From Polytrichum commune (Eukaryota > Streptophyta > Polytrichopsida > Polytrichales > Polytrichaceae), in assembly GCA_950295325.1 (NCBI GenBank), contig OX485803.1, positions 10,416,001 to 10,480,000 of the forward strand: DNA of 64,000 nucleotides. The letters run 5' to 3'. Position 1 is the stretch's first letter. The number at the start of each line of letters is the position of its first letter. A program made the position numbers and the translations under genes. A model generated the notes under the pieces. The model worked only from the letters and a program-made list of their open reading frames with translations, searched no databases and was not told the origin of the DNA. Below, piece after piece: positions 13,988 through 25,700 of the stretch.

Positions 13988-14367
13988 CTACACTAAATAT
14001 TTATATTTAGTGTCATATGGTATTTTACGTCATTGTGGTATCTTTTCTAGTGACACTTCTTATGGTTATATTTACAAGTAACGTGTCGTTGATTGAAATT
14101 TGGATAAAACTCATGCCAATTATTGGGACAAAGATTGGTATACTCTGTAACATGACATCTATGTAATGAAATATCGTCATGAATGATTGAAATAAAGATC
14201 AAACTTCACTTAGCAGGCAACAGTCATTGCAACATTGCAAATTTATAACACACACAAGAATTTACTAGGAACGAAGAATAATGTTAGTGACATTACAAGG
14301 GCAGTTTACAATTAGTATTGAGCAAGACAAATAGAATCGGTGACACTGAAGGCAATGTTTAGTGTAG
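13988..14367 (-). mobile_element. MITE, 'ctacactaaatat' family, copy A
   Basis: Terminal inverted repeats ctacactaaatat / gtttagtgtag bound a 380-bp non-coding element. The direct triplet TTG flanks both ends (13985-13987 and 14368-14370). Internal sequence such as 'ttacaattagtattgagcaagaca' near the right end is the reverse complement of the internal sequence of the copies at 22.4, 50.1, 59.6 and 60.3 kb, so this copy is inverted relative to them. Superfamily is not certain. Confidence 0.75.
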
Positions 14368-14609
14368 TTGTCATGGAGTGAGAATCTGAAGAGTTCTTTG
14401 TAAAAGCGGGTCAGTTTGCCACCAGACAAGACTGGGACTGTTTCACTAATTGGTAGGTAGTTCGATAAATATAGGCAGGCAAGTCGGTAGGTCAGTTCAG
14501 GGTCCGTAGTAGGTCGGTACAGAACCATGGTGTGTTGCGAGAAGAGAGAGAACTGGAGCTTCACGTGGAAGCACAGCCATGACGGAAGGAGGATTAGGCC
14601 TAATCCTGC

Positions 14610-15230
14610 GCTTGTCTTTATTTCTCCTACTTCTTGGTGCGTTTTGATGTATTTAAATTTGGAAAGGAATATATTCTCATCGATCTTGATGCCATCCTGA
14701 TGTTGAATCGGGGTTGAATCAACAGGGGAGCGACAGTTGGTGTGCTGTTTGACATTGTTGTTTGACATTGTTGCTGGTCATGGCTCTAGGATGAATGTCC
14801 AGCTTCTTTGTCGCTGGATCTTGTACTTCTTGGAGCATCTGATTAGTGTACGGTGAATGAGAAAGAAAAACCGGATCGATTTTGAACCGGTTTGGATGTT
14901 GATTCAACTTTTGAATGGCAATCGGCCTTCTGCTGCTCTTGTCTTTATTAATTCTACTTCTTAATCCGTTTGATGCAGTTGAATTTCTTGATGCCATGTT
15001 GTTGTGGAGTCGCAGTTGAAACAACAGAGGAGTAAAAGTTGGTGTGTTATTTGGATTGTGGTTTGATATAGGTGCCGATCATGTCTCTAGCTCGGATGAA
15101 GGCCCAGCTTCTTTGTCGCTGTTTCTTGTACTTCTTGAAGCATCTAATAAGTGTGCTGTGAATGAGAAGACAAAAAAAATGGTCATTATGACCCGGTTTG
15201 GATGTTGATTCAACTGATAAAGTGGCAATC
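14610..15230. repeat. Tandem duplication, unit about 300 bp
   Basis: Two diverged head-to-tail copies. The first (about 14610-14910) and second (about 14935-15230) share in order 'cttgtctttatt', 'tgatgcca', 'gttggtgtg', 'cagcttctttgtcgctg', 'cttgtacttctt' and 'ggtttggatgttgattcaac'. The duplication overlaps minus-strand frames of 101 and 167 codons that show no family resemblance, and lies upstream of the sugar-transferase-like gene. Confidence 0.65.
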
Positions 15231-15239
15231 GATTAATCG

Positions 15240-16557
15240 GTGTGGTCTTTTGGCTATTTAAAGTGGTCCGAAAAGGTTGCTGGTGAATTTCTGTTGCAGG
15301 TCTGGCTTCTTTACAGCTGCAAACACGGGCTTCGTGGAATATTCTCGAAAGGAATCCTCCGAAAAAAATCTCTCAAGCAGTGAACCCGCGGCGTGTGAAA
15401 CACAAGGAACTCGTAGCGGGACCTGCTGCGGGTCAAGGACTTCATGGCCGAGTTCAATGCAACGCCCGGGGTGGCAACTCTTCTTTCTAGAACAGCTCCT
15501 TATTATTTCCTTCTGATGCATCTAAGAGTTTGTGACTTGTTTTTTGTGAAGAGCCCTTGCAACATGTGTTAAAGACATTGGGAGGAATCCAATTACACCA
15601 TAAGGAAACTTTGAATCCCAGCGCTAGGTTGACTTCTTAAAAGCGGTGACTGCTTATTAGACTGGAGTTGCCACCCGGTGATGCAACGGTTCGGCTCTAT
15701 GAGGAAAACAATTCTTCAAATACCCACCATGGTTCTATGAACTTATTATAAGTTGGTGTGGAGTTGTTGTGTAGGTGTCCATGTCCACTCGAAGAATGGA
15801 AAGCTACCAAGGATGGCGGTCACCAGCGAAGCAAGAGTGCCAGGAAAATTGTGCTTGGACTCAGGGAAGGAAATTATGTCGTTTGTAACACTATACATCT
15901 TACCGGTAGGCAATGGTACGAAGAGCTCCTCTGTTCAACGTTATCATGGAATCGACAAGGCGATGTTTTATAGCAGACAAATGAAGCATGGCAAGCTGCT
16001 TTCTGTCCTCAATATTTTCCTGGAATCTATTCAGGTATATCAATTCATCATGTTTGGGACAGGTATCTGATCCTGTAAGCCTGTCGGCCTGCTCCAATAC
16101 GATATACATGAATGTCAAGGAAATGTACTAGGAGCCAGCCGACTGTCACATCTAGCTGTGTTTACATATGAAATTATTTGCATCATCTTTGGAGTTGCTC
16201 GATTTCGCATATCATTTGAATGATGTTGACTCAAAAGATGTCGAGGTAGGTCGAAGAGAGAGATAGTGAGAGTATGCGATTGATTGAAAAAAAATTGAAC
16301 TGTGGCCGATGATGCTTGGATCAAAGTTTCAGTTCATAAACTTGACAAAAAGTTGTGGGCAATGATGAATTACGGGGCTTATAAGGCTGACATTGTTTTT
16401 AGCCAAAATAGACCACCTCTATATTCACACGGTGCTGACTGCCTTGAACTCCAAATGTACAATTCAACTATTTTCTGTTGTAGTAGAGACTGTCGAAATT
16501 TGAGGCTAAACTTGCACATTCGTCACCATCTGCAAATGAACACATGCACATGTACAG
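15240..16557 (+). other. Probable unresolved 5' part of the sugar-transferase-like gene
   Basis: The segment at 15300-15530 is locally GC-rich and looks exon-like (for example RDLLRVKDFMAEFNATPGV at about 15418), unlike its surroundings. I could not join it in phase to the exon at 16558. At 15980-16034 two adjacent frames read TNEAWQAA and SVLNIFLESIQ. Together these resemble a glycosyltransferase motif broken by a one-base shift, but this may be chance. Transcript evidence would be needed to model the 5' exons. Confidence 0.35.
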
Positions 16558-18088
16558 GTGTCCATGCCAGGCACACAAGTCATTGTGATCAGTGATCCAC
16601 GCTCTATTCCTGCAAATGAGGACCTACCACAACGTATCGTTTGGAGGCCAATAGCTGGAGACTACAGCAGGAGCAACCTCATGATCCAGAGACTGCAGTC
16701 ATATATTGTACTATTGTACATAAGCTTTGCTTTGAAAATGTCAAAAGAGTGCAGTGGCAGATTGCATGGGGTTTAGTGCAAAACGAATAGATTGCTAATA
16801 TCTGTATACTTAGTACTCATTCATCCAAATTCTTACCTGGTGGTGATGCTTCTTAAAAGCATCAAGCAGAAGATGTGGAACTTTTACACTGGAGGCAATC
16901 TTGAAATATAAATGGTTATATTGAAGAACCTGGCACTTCCAATCTGCAACTAGGTAGACACAATGCTTAAAAGTGATTGCCTTCTTCTGCAGGACTTGTT
17001 GGAGAGCATGGTAACAAGTTTCAACACCAGCAACAAGACAATCATGCACGTTGTATTTACTGACTTTGACATGATCGTGGTGGATGACATAGGATGTGTC
17101 TTTGAAGACCATCCTGCCTTTGATGTTGCCCTCACATATAGGAATAACTTCAAGCAGCCTATCAACTCTGGTGTGATAATGGTGCGGGGTACTCTCAGAA
17201 GTCTTTCCAGGTCAGTGAATATGTGCAATGTGCAAGCTGGTCGGTAGTAGATGGTTGTAATGTGTTGGATTTAAAACAATACATGTTAATCATGGAAAAA
17301 CCATGATGTGTACCAAAATCCATAATAATTTGGATCAATATGCTCTGTACAAAGATAGAACTTAGACAAGGAACACCGTACTTACATGCTCAAAATGTGC
17401 GCTGTAGGGGAAAACTGCTGCTGAGGGAAGCATTGAAAGCATACCATACCAAGTTCAGATATGCAGCAGGTCTACTTGGCGACCAACTTGCACTTGCAGA
17501 TGTGGTGAGAGCTGCAGTTGAATCCAGCACCTTTCAAAGAAACACATCTTTCGAGGCCTGGGTGATGACTGCGAGGACTCTATTCTTGCCATGTTCAATT
17601 TTTAACTGGACACCTTCTGAAGGGGCGGGCCAATTCCATGGGATGCCAAATAATGTGCAGGTAAGCATTCTATTTCCTTGGGAAAGTCCTTGAGAAGATC
17701 TGGTCACATGGTTTTATCCTCTTGAAACGTTTTAAGCATTCCTCACCACAATACAGGCCTTTAAAGCTGGCACTGTGGGGATGGGAGACATGCAAGTTGG
17801 GACATAGGTTTTCATGAAACCAAATTTGAAGATGAACATTCTATGCCCGTAGATAAGGTTGTGAAAGTGAGGACACACCCTCTTTAACCTGCTCAATATT
17901 AAGATTTACATACAAGGTTTCCCCAAGTTAATTGCATTTTTGCAATGAAGGTCTTACATTTCAAAGGATCAAGAAAACGCCTCATGGTTGAAGCTTGGAG
18001 CTTGTTCAAGGAGCAGGGCATTATGGACTTCTCCAACATGAAGTGCCTCGTACTTCAGAGTGGCCGTTCAAAATATGAATATCTATAG
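16558..18088 (+). CDS. Nucleotide-diphospho-sugar transferase-like protein (3' exons)
   Basis: Four exons join in phase: 16558-16707, 16993-17210, 17408-17660 and 17951-18088 (TAG), giving 252 residues of C-terminal sequence. Exon 1 reads PGTQVIVISDPRSIP and later IAGDYSRSNLMIQRLQSYI. Exon 2 holds HVVFTDFDMIVVDDIG, a DxD-type metal/nucleotide-sugar site, and INSGVIMVRG. Exon 3 holds FRYAAGLLGDQLALADVV and GAGQFHGMP. Exon 4 starts VLHFKGSRKRLMVEAW. The order D-x-D, 'NSGV', 'GDQLAL', 'H-F-K-G' is that of plant GT-A-fold sugar transferases, usually Golgi-located. The donor sugar cannot be told from sequence. The N-terminus, where a membrane anchor is expected, lies upstream and was not resolved. 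The gene converges on the thioesterase gene, whose stop lies 389 bp away on the other strand. All four exons are intact and bounded by GT and AG. Confidence 0.75.
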
Positions 18089-18477
18089 GAGACAAATACT
18101 GGCTCAGGGGTTTGATCCACTGGTTTAAAGAAAAGCTCCCAAGGATGACATAACTTGGTAAATGCCATCGTGCTTTCGTTGTTCAGCAATCTTGTCAAAA
18201 ACCTACACTTCCATGAAGACCATTGCTTCCCACATGGGATGAACCTACAGTAATGATTGTAATTGGTCCACACAAACGGTGTCTAATCAGATTGCAGCAA
18301 TGAGATACACTTCCAATGCAAAGTCTCCTCAGTTTATCTATCTTGTAGAAGTTCTAAAACTGAACCAGTCACATTTATTAAGGACAGTATTTAGAGATAT
18401 CCTCCACTTTGTATCTTTAAAGAGTGATCTAATAAAAATCACTATACTAAGAAAACTAATGTATTGAAAACCCACCA

Positions 18478-21155
18478 CTAATTTCTTGGATGAGTTAATT
18501 GCCTCCAGACAGTGCGCCCTTTGTTGATTTCTTGACCCTGTTGATTTTTTATCACATGAATAAACTTCTCCTCAGATGGCTTCTCAGTCACACCAATACT
18601 ACTATTGCTGGGCTCCACCTTGGCCATTGAGTCAACAGTGTCACCTTTGCAAACTTCTCTGCGATATTCAAGTGTTATCTTGGACACTTCGTGGTTATCT
18701 CTAAATTCTTGGGGTAAGCTCTGCAATAAACCACAAGCTCACTCTCAGACAAATAGAAGATGTGATTTTGTGCACATGCTGATATGCAAAGATTGCAAAA
18801 GAACCCACTTTTTACAGGTTCTTTCAAACTAGCAATCAGAAGGTCTTGTCAGTTTAAAAGTTCATGGCAATCAGCATCTTTCAATCCAGAAAGCAAGTAT
18901 GAATATCAATCGTGGTAAAGAGAGCACACACCTCCAGTGTCCAGCTTATGTATTTTACATTGTTGACATGCTGATTCATATCAAAATCTCTATCCAGCGG
19001 CTGCACAGGTTTTCACAACTTAATATTAACACCTATTTTTTGAGTTACAAGACACAGAAGTTTCCAGAAAAGAAAAACAAATCAAATAAATAGTAAATAA
19101 ATATAAATGCACCTCAACAGAAGAGTCCTTGCAGAAACATTATGCAGGTGTGAATCAAGGAAGCTAGATGAAAATGAATGACTTGGGAGAATCAATCATC
19201 AGACACTTCTCTGAAGGAGACAATTTACAGAAGAATTTGAACATATGTATTCAAATACTACATTAAATAAATCCAAAGACCGCTGTTAATAAAGGTCGTC
19301 TCAATCAACAGATGGCACGTACATAAAGTCCACATTTATGAAATTCTGCATCCCCGTCAATTTTCGAAATCCTTCCTGAGCTAGCCTCCCTCCTTTCTTC
19401 TGACAAAGCCCACCTGTAACCAGCAGCGCACTAAGTAGATCAGCTACTCCAACTGCAAAACGATGCATAAACCAAATAATGAAAATTCCAAACGCAGTTG
19501 TAAGTTTCTTGCAGATATTCTTGCAGACTAACCCAAGGAAAGAAACACAATGATATTTTCTGAACTTGAACGCTTACATTGGAGGATCTCTAACCCATGG
19601 GGCAAATTCAGCTCTAATATTGTCTGTGATTCGTTGAATAGTCTTTGTATCCATGTGCATGAGAACCCAAGTACTGCAGATAAATCGGAATGTCAATATC
19701 AAACAGCAAGATATTCTAAATAAGTTCTTCACCGATCACTGGGCACAGAACTGCGGTGCAAACAGTAAGGCTAATAGGGAAAGCTACCCAACATGTGCTA
19801 CAGACATTTCTATTTTGGAATGAATGAAAAATGATCATGCAAGAGTTATCCTAGTTCTTGGAATGCTCCAAACATTTATCCGAGCAAGGCACTTATTTAT
19901 GTAGCACTATGCTCAAACGTGCCACTATCTCGAATTGAACACAACAGCAATCTCTCCCCTAGGGTTTACAACGTGAGGCAAATGTTGGTGTGTACAGAAA
20001 CCTGGTTGCAAATGCGATGATCTCGCCGCTATTCACATCTTTCACTGTCCAATCTCTTCTAACGGCGTTTCTTCCCTCGGTGCAAAACCAAGTATCAATT
20101 TCCAAAAGATCTCGCCTGCAAGGCTAGTAATGAGTCAAACAGCCGGCTCACGATTCCCAACAAATACTGGCATCTTCGACAACGTGTAGAAGGCCGGCCT
20201 CGAAGGATCAAGAAAGCTCTTAAGATGGTTGGCATTGCGGAATGCATGGAAAGAAGAGAACTGTCAATGTAGTTGATTTAGAAAAAACACTTTGGATTTC
20301 AAGATTTTACCATGCAGGATAGCGATCTACTTCGATATGCATTCGCGTTGTCACTGTAATAAGCCGCTCATTCATGCCTGGAAAGGCTCCATATCCAATC
20401 TTCAAGACGTGATTGCATGCAGCCTCCTACATGACGGGAACCCAAAATATGCATTACAACATATGCGATTTCACCGGCAGCTCAAGGAGTGAGGGGAAGG
20501 GGGAAAAAGAATGCAAGCGATAGCTAACAAAACAGCCTGATACAATGTAAGCCTGTCCACATGCCACCCGAGCCATCCATGTCACATGCAAATCACCAAA
20601 ATCTTTCCAATTCTTTGATATCAGATTAAAGGTCCATCCACACACTATGTGTGAAGTGTGAACCACCATATTATAGAGTTGCTCAACAATTTGTCTGTAA
20701 AACAACACCTGCAGTAAAGAAGCAAGCATCTCCAAAGAAGTAGTTCCTCGATCTCCCACTTCAGAGAAGCGCACTACAAAGCGCTCCCTGTAAAATGCGT
20801 CTTTCTCTTCCAGCATACCAAAGCCTATATATTCATTAGACGGACTACTTCTTCCACCGAAAGTAGGATAAGCTGGTGGTAGAATGGAGGCACCATTCTG
20901 CGTCTCCTCATTTTGCATCACTTGCACTTCCTCCTTTACTGCCCGCCATCTCCTCTCCCCTCCTCCTCCTCCCCTGCTGCTGCCGATGCTGCTGCTGCTG
21001 CTACTACACTGCACGCTCTTCCATCGCGACAACCCTACCACGCTCATTCCCATAGCCATTTCCCGCCCCCCCGCCCCCACCACCACCAACCCCCCGCTAC
21101 TGCCAACCAGCCCGCACATCGTCGTCCGCTGCACCAATGCGCTCCCTGCCGCCAT
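18478..21155 (-). CDS. Plastid acyl-ACP thioesterase (FAT family)
   Basis: Releases free fatty acid from acyl-ACP in the plastid stroma, ending de novo fatty acid synthesis. Seven exons close in phase: 21155-20709, 20426-20311, 20115-20002, 19673-19578, 19413-19323, 19000-18932 and 18720-18478, giving 391 aa. Residues 1 to about 100 are Ala/Ser/Gly-rich, as in a transit peptide. The first hot-dog domain begins near RERFVVRFSEVGDRGTTSLE and continues with TRMHIEVDRYPAW and DTWFCTEGRNAVRRDW. The second contains the D-x-N-x-H signature in DFDMNQHVNNVKYISW (about D295, N297, H299) and LEYRRE (E333), the catalytic set described for plant FATs. The Cys that usually follows this Glu is Val here, with a Cys one place later. 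The sequence mixes FatA-like and FatB-like features, so I do not assign a subclass. The frame stays open 121 codons upstream of this Met, but that part runs into a MITE. Confidence 0.92.
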
Positions 21156-21460
21156 TGCAATCGAATCGAATCGAATCAAATCGATCCGAGTGGAGCGCCT
21201 CGATGCGAACGGAGACGCGGGGGGCGAATGCGAGGCCCTGCTGGCTAGGGTTTGCTCGCTTGCGGAGTCGCAAGTGAGCCCGTTAAGCTTATTCCGTAGC
21301 GACGACGCGGGCGGGCACAGTTGCGGCAGCCTGCTAGCGGGGTCCTCGCGCGCGCTAGCGAGGGTCTGCGAAGACAAGACAGCTGACAGCGCGCTCTGTC
21401 TTGTCTTCCCTTCCCTTTCCCATGCGCATCGCAGGTTCCAGTGGCAATCGACTTTACTAA

Positions 21461-21957
21461 GGGCCACTTCACACACGAGACTGAGAGCCCGTGACCATGA
21501 CACTTCAAGCACTCTCATTGGTGGAAAAGGCGGAGCCGGTCCAAGCTCGCTTCACACTACGCTTGAGGGACCAAAGGAGTATGTGAATGCAAGATGGATG
21601 TAAAGTCTACATGGATTCCTACGTGGCATCGAATGGATCATGTTTCATGATCACTTGGATTATTTTCAAAAACCATCTCTTGGAGGTAGGCCTACCACAG
21701 AACTAGGAGACCATGGTATTCCAAATGCTCACGACCATTGATTTATTTTATTTAATCATATATGGGACCCACATGAATAAAATTCATTGAAATAGCATTT
21801 GGTTGAGGGCCCGGACACATATGACTTCACACTACACTTGAGGATTTGTGACCACACTACATGATTTTGGAGGTGTCTTGAGACGGCCTTTGGACACTTT
21901 CTTTTGGGCTCCCACAATTTCATGGTCACGGCTCTGGGCTCGTGTGTGAAGTGGTCC
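21461..21957. mobile_element. PIF/Harbinger-type MITE
   Basis: 497-bp element with inverted ends gggccacttcacacacgag / ctcgtgtgtgaagtggtcc and internal 'gtgaccatg' / 'catggtcac'. TAA directly repeated at both edges (21458-21460, 21958-21960) is the 3-bp target duplication typical of PIF/Harbinger. No transposase frame. It sits about 305 bp upstream of the thioesterase ATG. Confidence 0.8.
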
Positions 21958-21960
21958 TAA

Positions 21961-22332
21961 GCGTTGTTCACACGGGGTCCCAAGTCCCAACATGGAGGCA
22001 AAGTCCCAACTTGTGAGCCTCAAGTAAGCACTAAAATATGGTTAGTTATCATTAAAGTCGGATCTTGATTATTTATGCAAAAAATATTTGCAAGACTTGG
22101 GTTGAGAGTTGGGTCTAGCTTTTCGTTCGACCCAAATCGCAACACAAAACTCAAGTCTCATCTCCAAAGAGTGTTGTCATGTAGGGGCATTCATGTCATA
22201 GTTGGGACTTAGGACTTGGGACCCCATCTGAAGTGGTAAGTCCCAACTTCCCTGCTCTCAACAGTCAAGGTTACACGGATTGACCTCAAGCGACTTGGAA
22301 CTTAGGACTTGGGACCATGTGTGAACAAGCCC
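21961..22332. mobile_element. Second TAA-flanked MITE, abutting the first
   Basis: 372-bp element with ends gcgttgttcacacggggtcc and (reverse complement of the right end) gggcttgttcacacatggtc. It is flanked by TAA on both sides (21958-21960, 22333-22335). Its left TAA is the right TAA of the preceding MITE. Its interior ('gagttgggtctagcttt', 'atggaggcaaagtcccaac') matches the element at 39452-39732, so it is a second copy of that family. Confidence 0.78.
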
Positions 22333-22367
22333 TAAGTTACTACTTAGTGTGGTAAGTCGGGAAGTTA

Positions 22368-22737
22368 CTACATTAAATATGATATTTAGTGTCACCAATT
22401 CTAATTGTCTTGCTCAATACTAATTGTAAATTGCGGTGTAGTGTCACCAACACTACATGTTAACCCAACATTATTTGTCACTCCTTGTAAAACATTTGGG
22501 GGTTTACATATTTATAGTGTTGCAATTACTATCACTTTCCAAGCGGTTTTTCATCCATATTTCAATCATCCATGACAATGTTTCATCACAAGTTGGTGCC
22601 AAGAGAAGGCAAGGTTTTGGCCAATGGATGAACTTATCCACCATCCATAACAATATTTGTTCATTTGTTCATAAGAAGTGTCATCTGAAAAGTTACCATA
22701 CGACCCTAAATATCATGTTTAGTATAGTAATTTGGAA
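22368..22737 (+). mobile_element. MITE, 'ctacactaaatat' family, copy B
   Basis: Begins ctacattaaatatgatattt and ends with the inverted counterpart tatcatgtttagtatag. Internal block 'ttgtcttgctcaatactaat' and 'tttcatccatatttcaatca' are shared with the other copies. No coding capacity. Confidence 0.78.
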
Positions 22738-25700
22738 TCCGGTTGTGAATGACGAAGTCCAGATCATGCGTTGTTGCGATTGTTGTTGCATTCGTTTGTT
22801 GTTGTGTTCATTTGTTGTTGTGTTTGTTGTTGCGTTTGTTATTGTGTCATGTGGTGGTGGTGGTCGGTGAGAGGGAATTATTGCATAAGTGCGTAGGTAA
22901 GGTAGACATGCATAATCCGGCTACGTTTCGTAATCAAACACTTCTATTTGAATGGTATGTGATCAGGCGTGGCTCCAAGATTGGATATTAAAAGGACATG
23001 TGTTTGACAAAAGATTGGACTGCGTGTTCAGAATATGATAACCATTGTAAGTTCAATGGTCAACATAATCGTGGAGATCTATATGACCAGTTTCTCAACA
23101 TGAGAGTCTTCACTTTGATACCGAATAAGATATTCATATGGGTTCCAAAAATTATGAGGTGAGTGACTATGGCCTTGATTTGGATTTGCTAACTAGTTTC
23201 TACTAATTGTGCGCTTCGTATCCTAGGAGAAGTGGGCTAGTAGCATGAAAATTTTGTTTCCCAACACTTACTATTGGGGGTGCAATAAAAATTTGCTCCT
23301 ATAGTTTTGTTGTTGGACCACGGGGAGGTCACTCCATTGTCAAGTTGAACACTATGTAGGATTTTTACATGTAAAGTGTTCGCACATGGTTGTTCAACTT
23401 TACAATGGAGTGACCTCCCTGTGTGTTGGACACATATTTAAGTGACAATAGACTAAGTCCAAGTCCATAATTAAAACATGTTGAATTTTATCATAAGATC
23501 CTAAGATGAGATTCTATGGTAAGATCCTCCGATAGAATATGCAAAGTTGATGATAATAACATGATAGTATTTTTATTATATTCTCATTATTCACCATTTA
23601 TTTATATGTATTTAACTTCAAAAAACCAATAAATTGTTTTCCAAGTAATATTTTAACAACATAAATTTCAAGGAATCACTAGTATTCACATATCTTATAT
23701 AAATTTTAGTTTTATCATAAGTGTATTTTAGGATCCTATGATAGAATTGAAGCAACCAAAAAGTACAAATTTTGAGAACATGTCTAAATTTCACTTAAAT
23801 ACAACATTGGTTCTTACTTAATCAACCTTACACTAGTAGAAAAATATGCCCAAAAAATCGCATTCAAAATCAACTACGGTTTTTTTGACCAACATGGTTT
23901 GTAGTCATCAAATGATTACAGATTTAAATTTTTGTTTTGTGATTTGAAATTTAAACAAATCTAGGGCATGTAATATACTATTGGCAAGGTATTTTCAAGA
24001 CCTTTCCAATGGTATATTGCACACTCCAGATTCCTAAAATTTCAAATGATTAACACACCGATTTCTAGAATATGTAATGGTTATATTCATCTACTCCAAC
24101 AATTTTATGATATATTTGTTCTCTTGCAAGTTCTCATATATATTTTTTCATAAAAATATATTTCATATGAGTCACGATATTTGGTACTTCGTTATCAACT
24201 TGCTCAAATACAATGTGGGCGTGTAGGATATTTTGAGAACCTTCTATATACACCCGATGCATATTTGAATAGACCCATCTAGGGATTGTTTGTGCATGTT
24301 CCGCATCCTCCAATCGACCAAGAATACATTCTTCTTTGATGGATGTCAACAAATCTACTATACACTATAGTATTACTTCCATTGAAGTATTTTGGATACC
24401 TTTTGTATGATGAGTCACTCAAATATTAAATTTCCTTCACCATACTTTGACAATATTAGATTCGATGCTTTACCGCTCTCATGACCTTCACTTTCATTGT
24501 CATCACTATATCTATATATATCTTTTGATTTTCAATGTACAAGGATTGTTTCCAATCCACATATAACATAACCATAATATGTACCCAAATACGCAAAATA
24601 TCACATTTTGTGGAATATCAATATTGTGAAGTACTATTTTAAATTAGTGTTTGCACATGTTCCACCGAATAGTCCATTCACATGAGGAACATGCATATAT
24701 AATAAATATATGTGTACTTTTATACCATCTATGAATCATATTTGGGCGTTGGGACTTTACCCACCGTACATTTTATTTGTCATTTGGCTCTTCAATATTC
24801 CCTTGTAGCATGCCACCCACCTTTAATAGTCTTGTTTCCATGATTATTTTCACCACCTTGTTTGGTACAAATTCATATAATTTACTCTTTTACATGTACA
24901 TATAATGGGTACGAGTTAGATTTGGCAACCTCCACATCAAGCATTCCATTATTCTTCCTCGCAAACCACGTGTCTCGAGTTCCAACCAACATTTTAGAGC
25001 ACCATCATATAATTGAATACTTGATTGAGTCTCAAAATTGGCATGCAAAACACGTCGACATCCAATACACCATAACTCTATCATCAATCATAAATATTAT
25101 TTTAAAAATAAATATTTAAAACAAACTTATGTATAATATTTAAGCCATTATATTGGAATGCAAATTTAAGAGTTTTCATATTACACATAGGATTGAACCC
25201 ACTTCACGATGAAACGACATCGAAATCCGTGTGACCGATAACATCAAAGTCATCTCAACTTGACATCCATGCAACATTCTTGTTACGTTCAAATGCAACG
25301 TCAATTTCACTACCGGAATAACTTGGCAAGCTCAAAACAAATCGTCGGATATTCCAAGGTTCCATTTGAAGAAATGAAAACCCTCCCCCCGATTTCTCGA
25401 ATTTGTTGGTTTTACGGAAATAAGGGAATTACATCAAATACATCTCCCAAAGTGACGTCATTTTCGTATTCAAACCAAGTCCAATTGTACTATGGTATAT
25501 GTACGATGCCATCGGTTAAAATCACTCACAACCCGTGGCCCACTCCACATCATCATAGGGTATACCTCATTCTTACAAACGGTGGGCTCCCTTTCAATGT
25601 GTCCACAATCGGTTGCTCCAACTCAAGATGCATTTGAGTACATTGACATATAACAATGGGAGACATTAATGGCATCTTGGTACATTTTTTCTCAAGTAGT

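Noticed and set aside
14265-14768. A 167-codon minus-strand frame
   Set aside because: It spans the end of a MITE and half of a duplicated non-coding block, with no domain or conservation cue.
21156-21518. A 121-codon in-frame extension upstream of the thioesterase Met at 21155
   Set aside because: It runs into the MITE at 21461 and has no transit-peptide start. The MAAGSA start is the usual kind. Translation from upstream cannot be fully excluded.
20884-21603. A 239-codon plus-strand frame at 20.9-21.6 kb
   Set aside because: It is antisense to thioesterase exon 1 and its GC-rich 5' region, and continues into a MITE.
25260-25637. A 125-codon plus-strand frame
   Set aside because: No recognisable family, no exon context and no compositional difference from surrounding repeat DNA.
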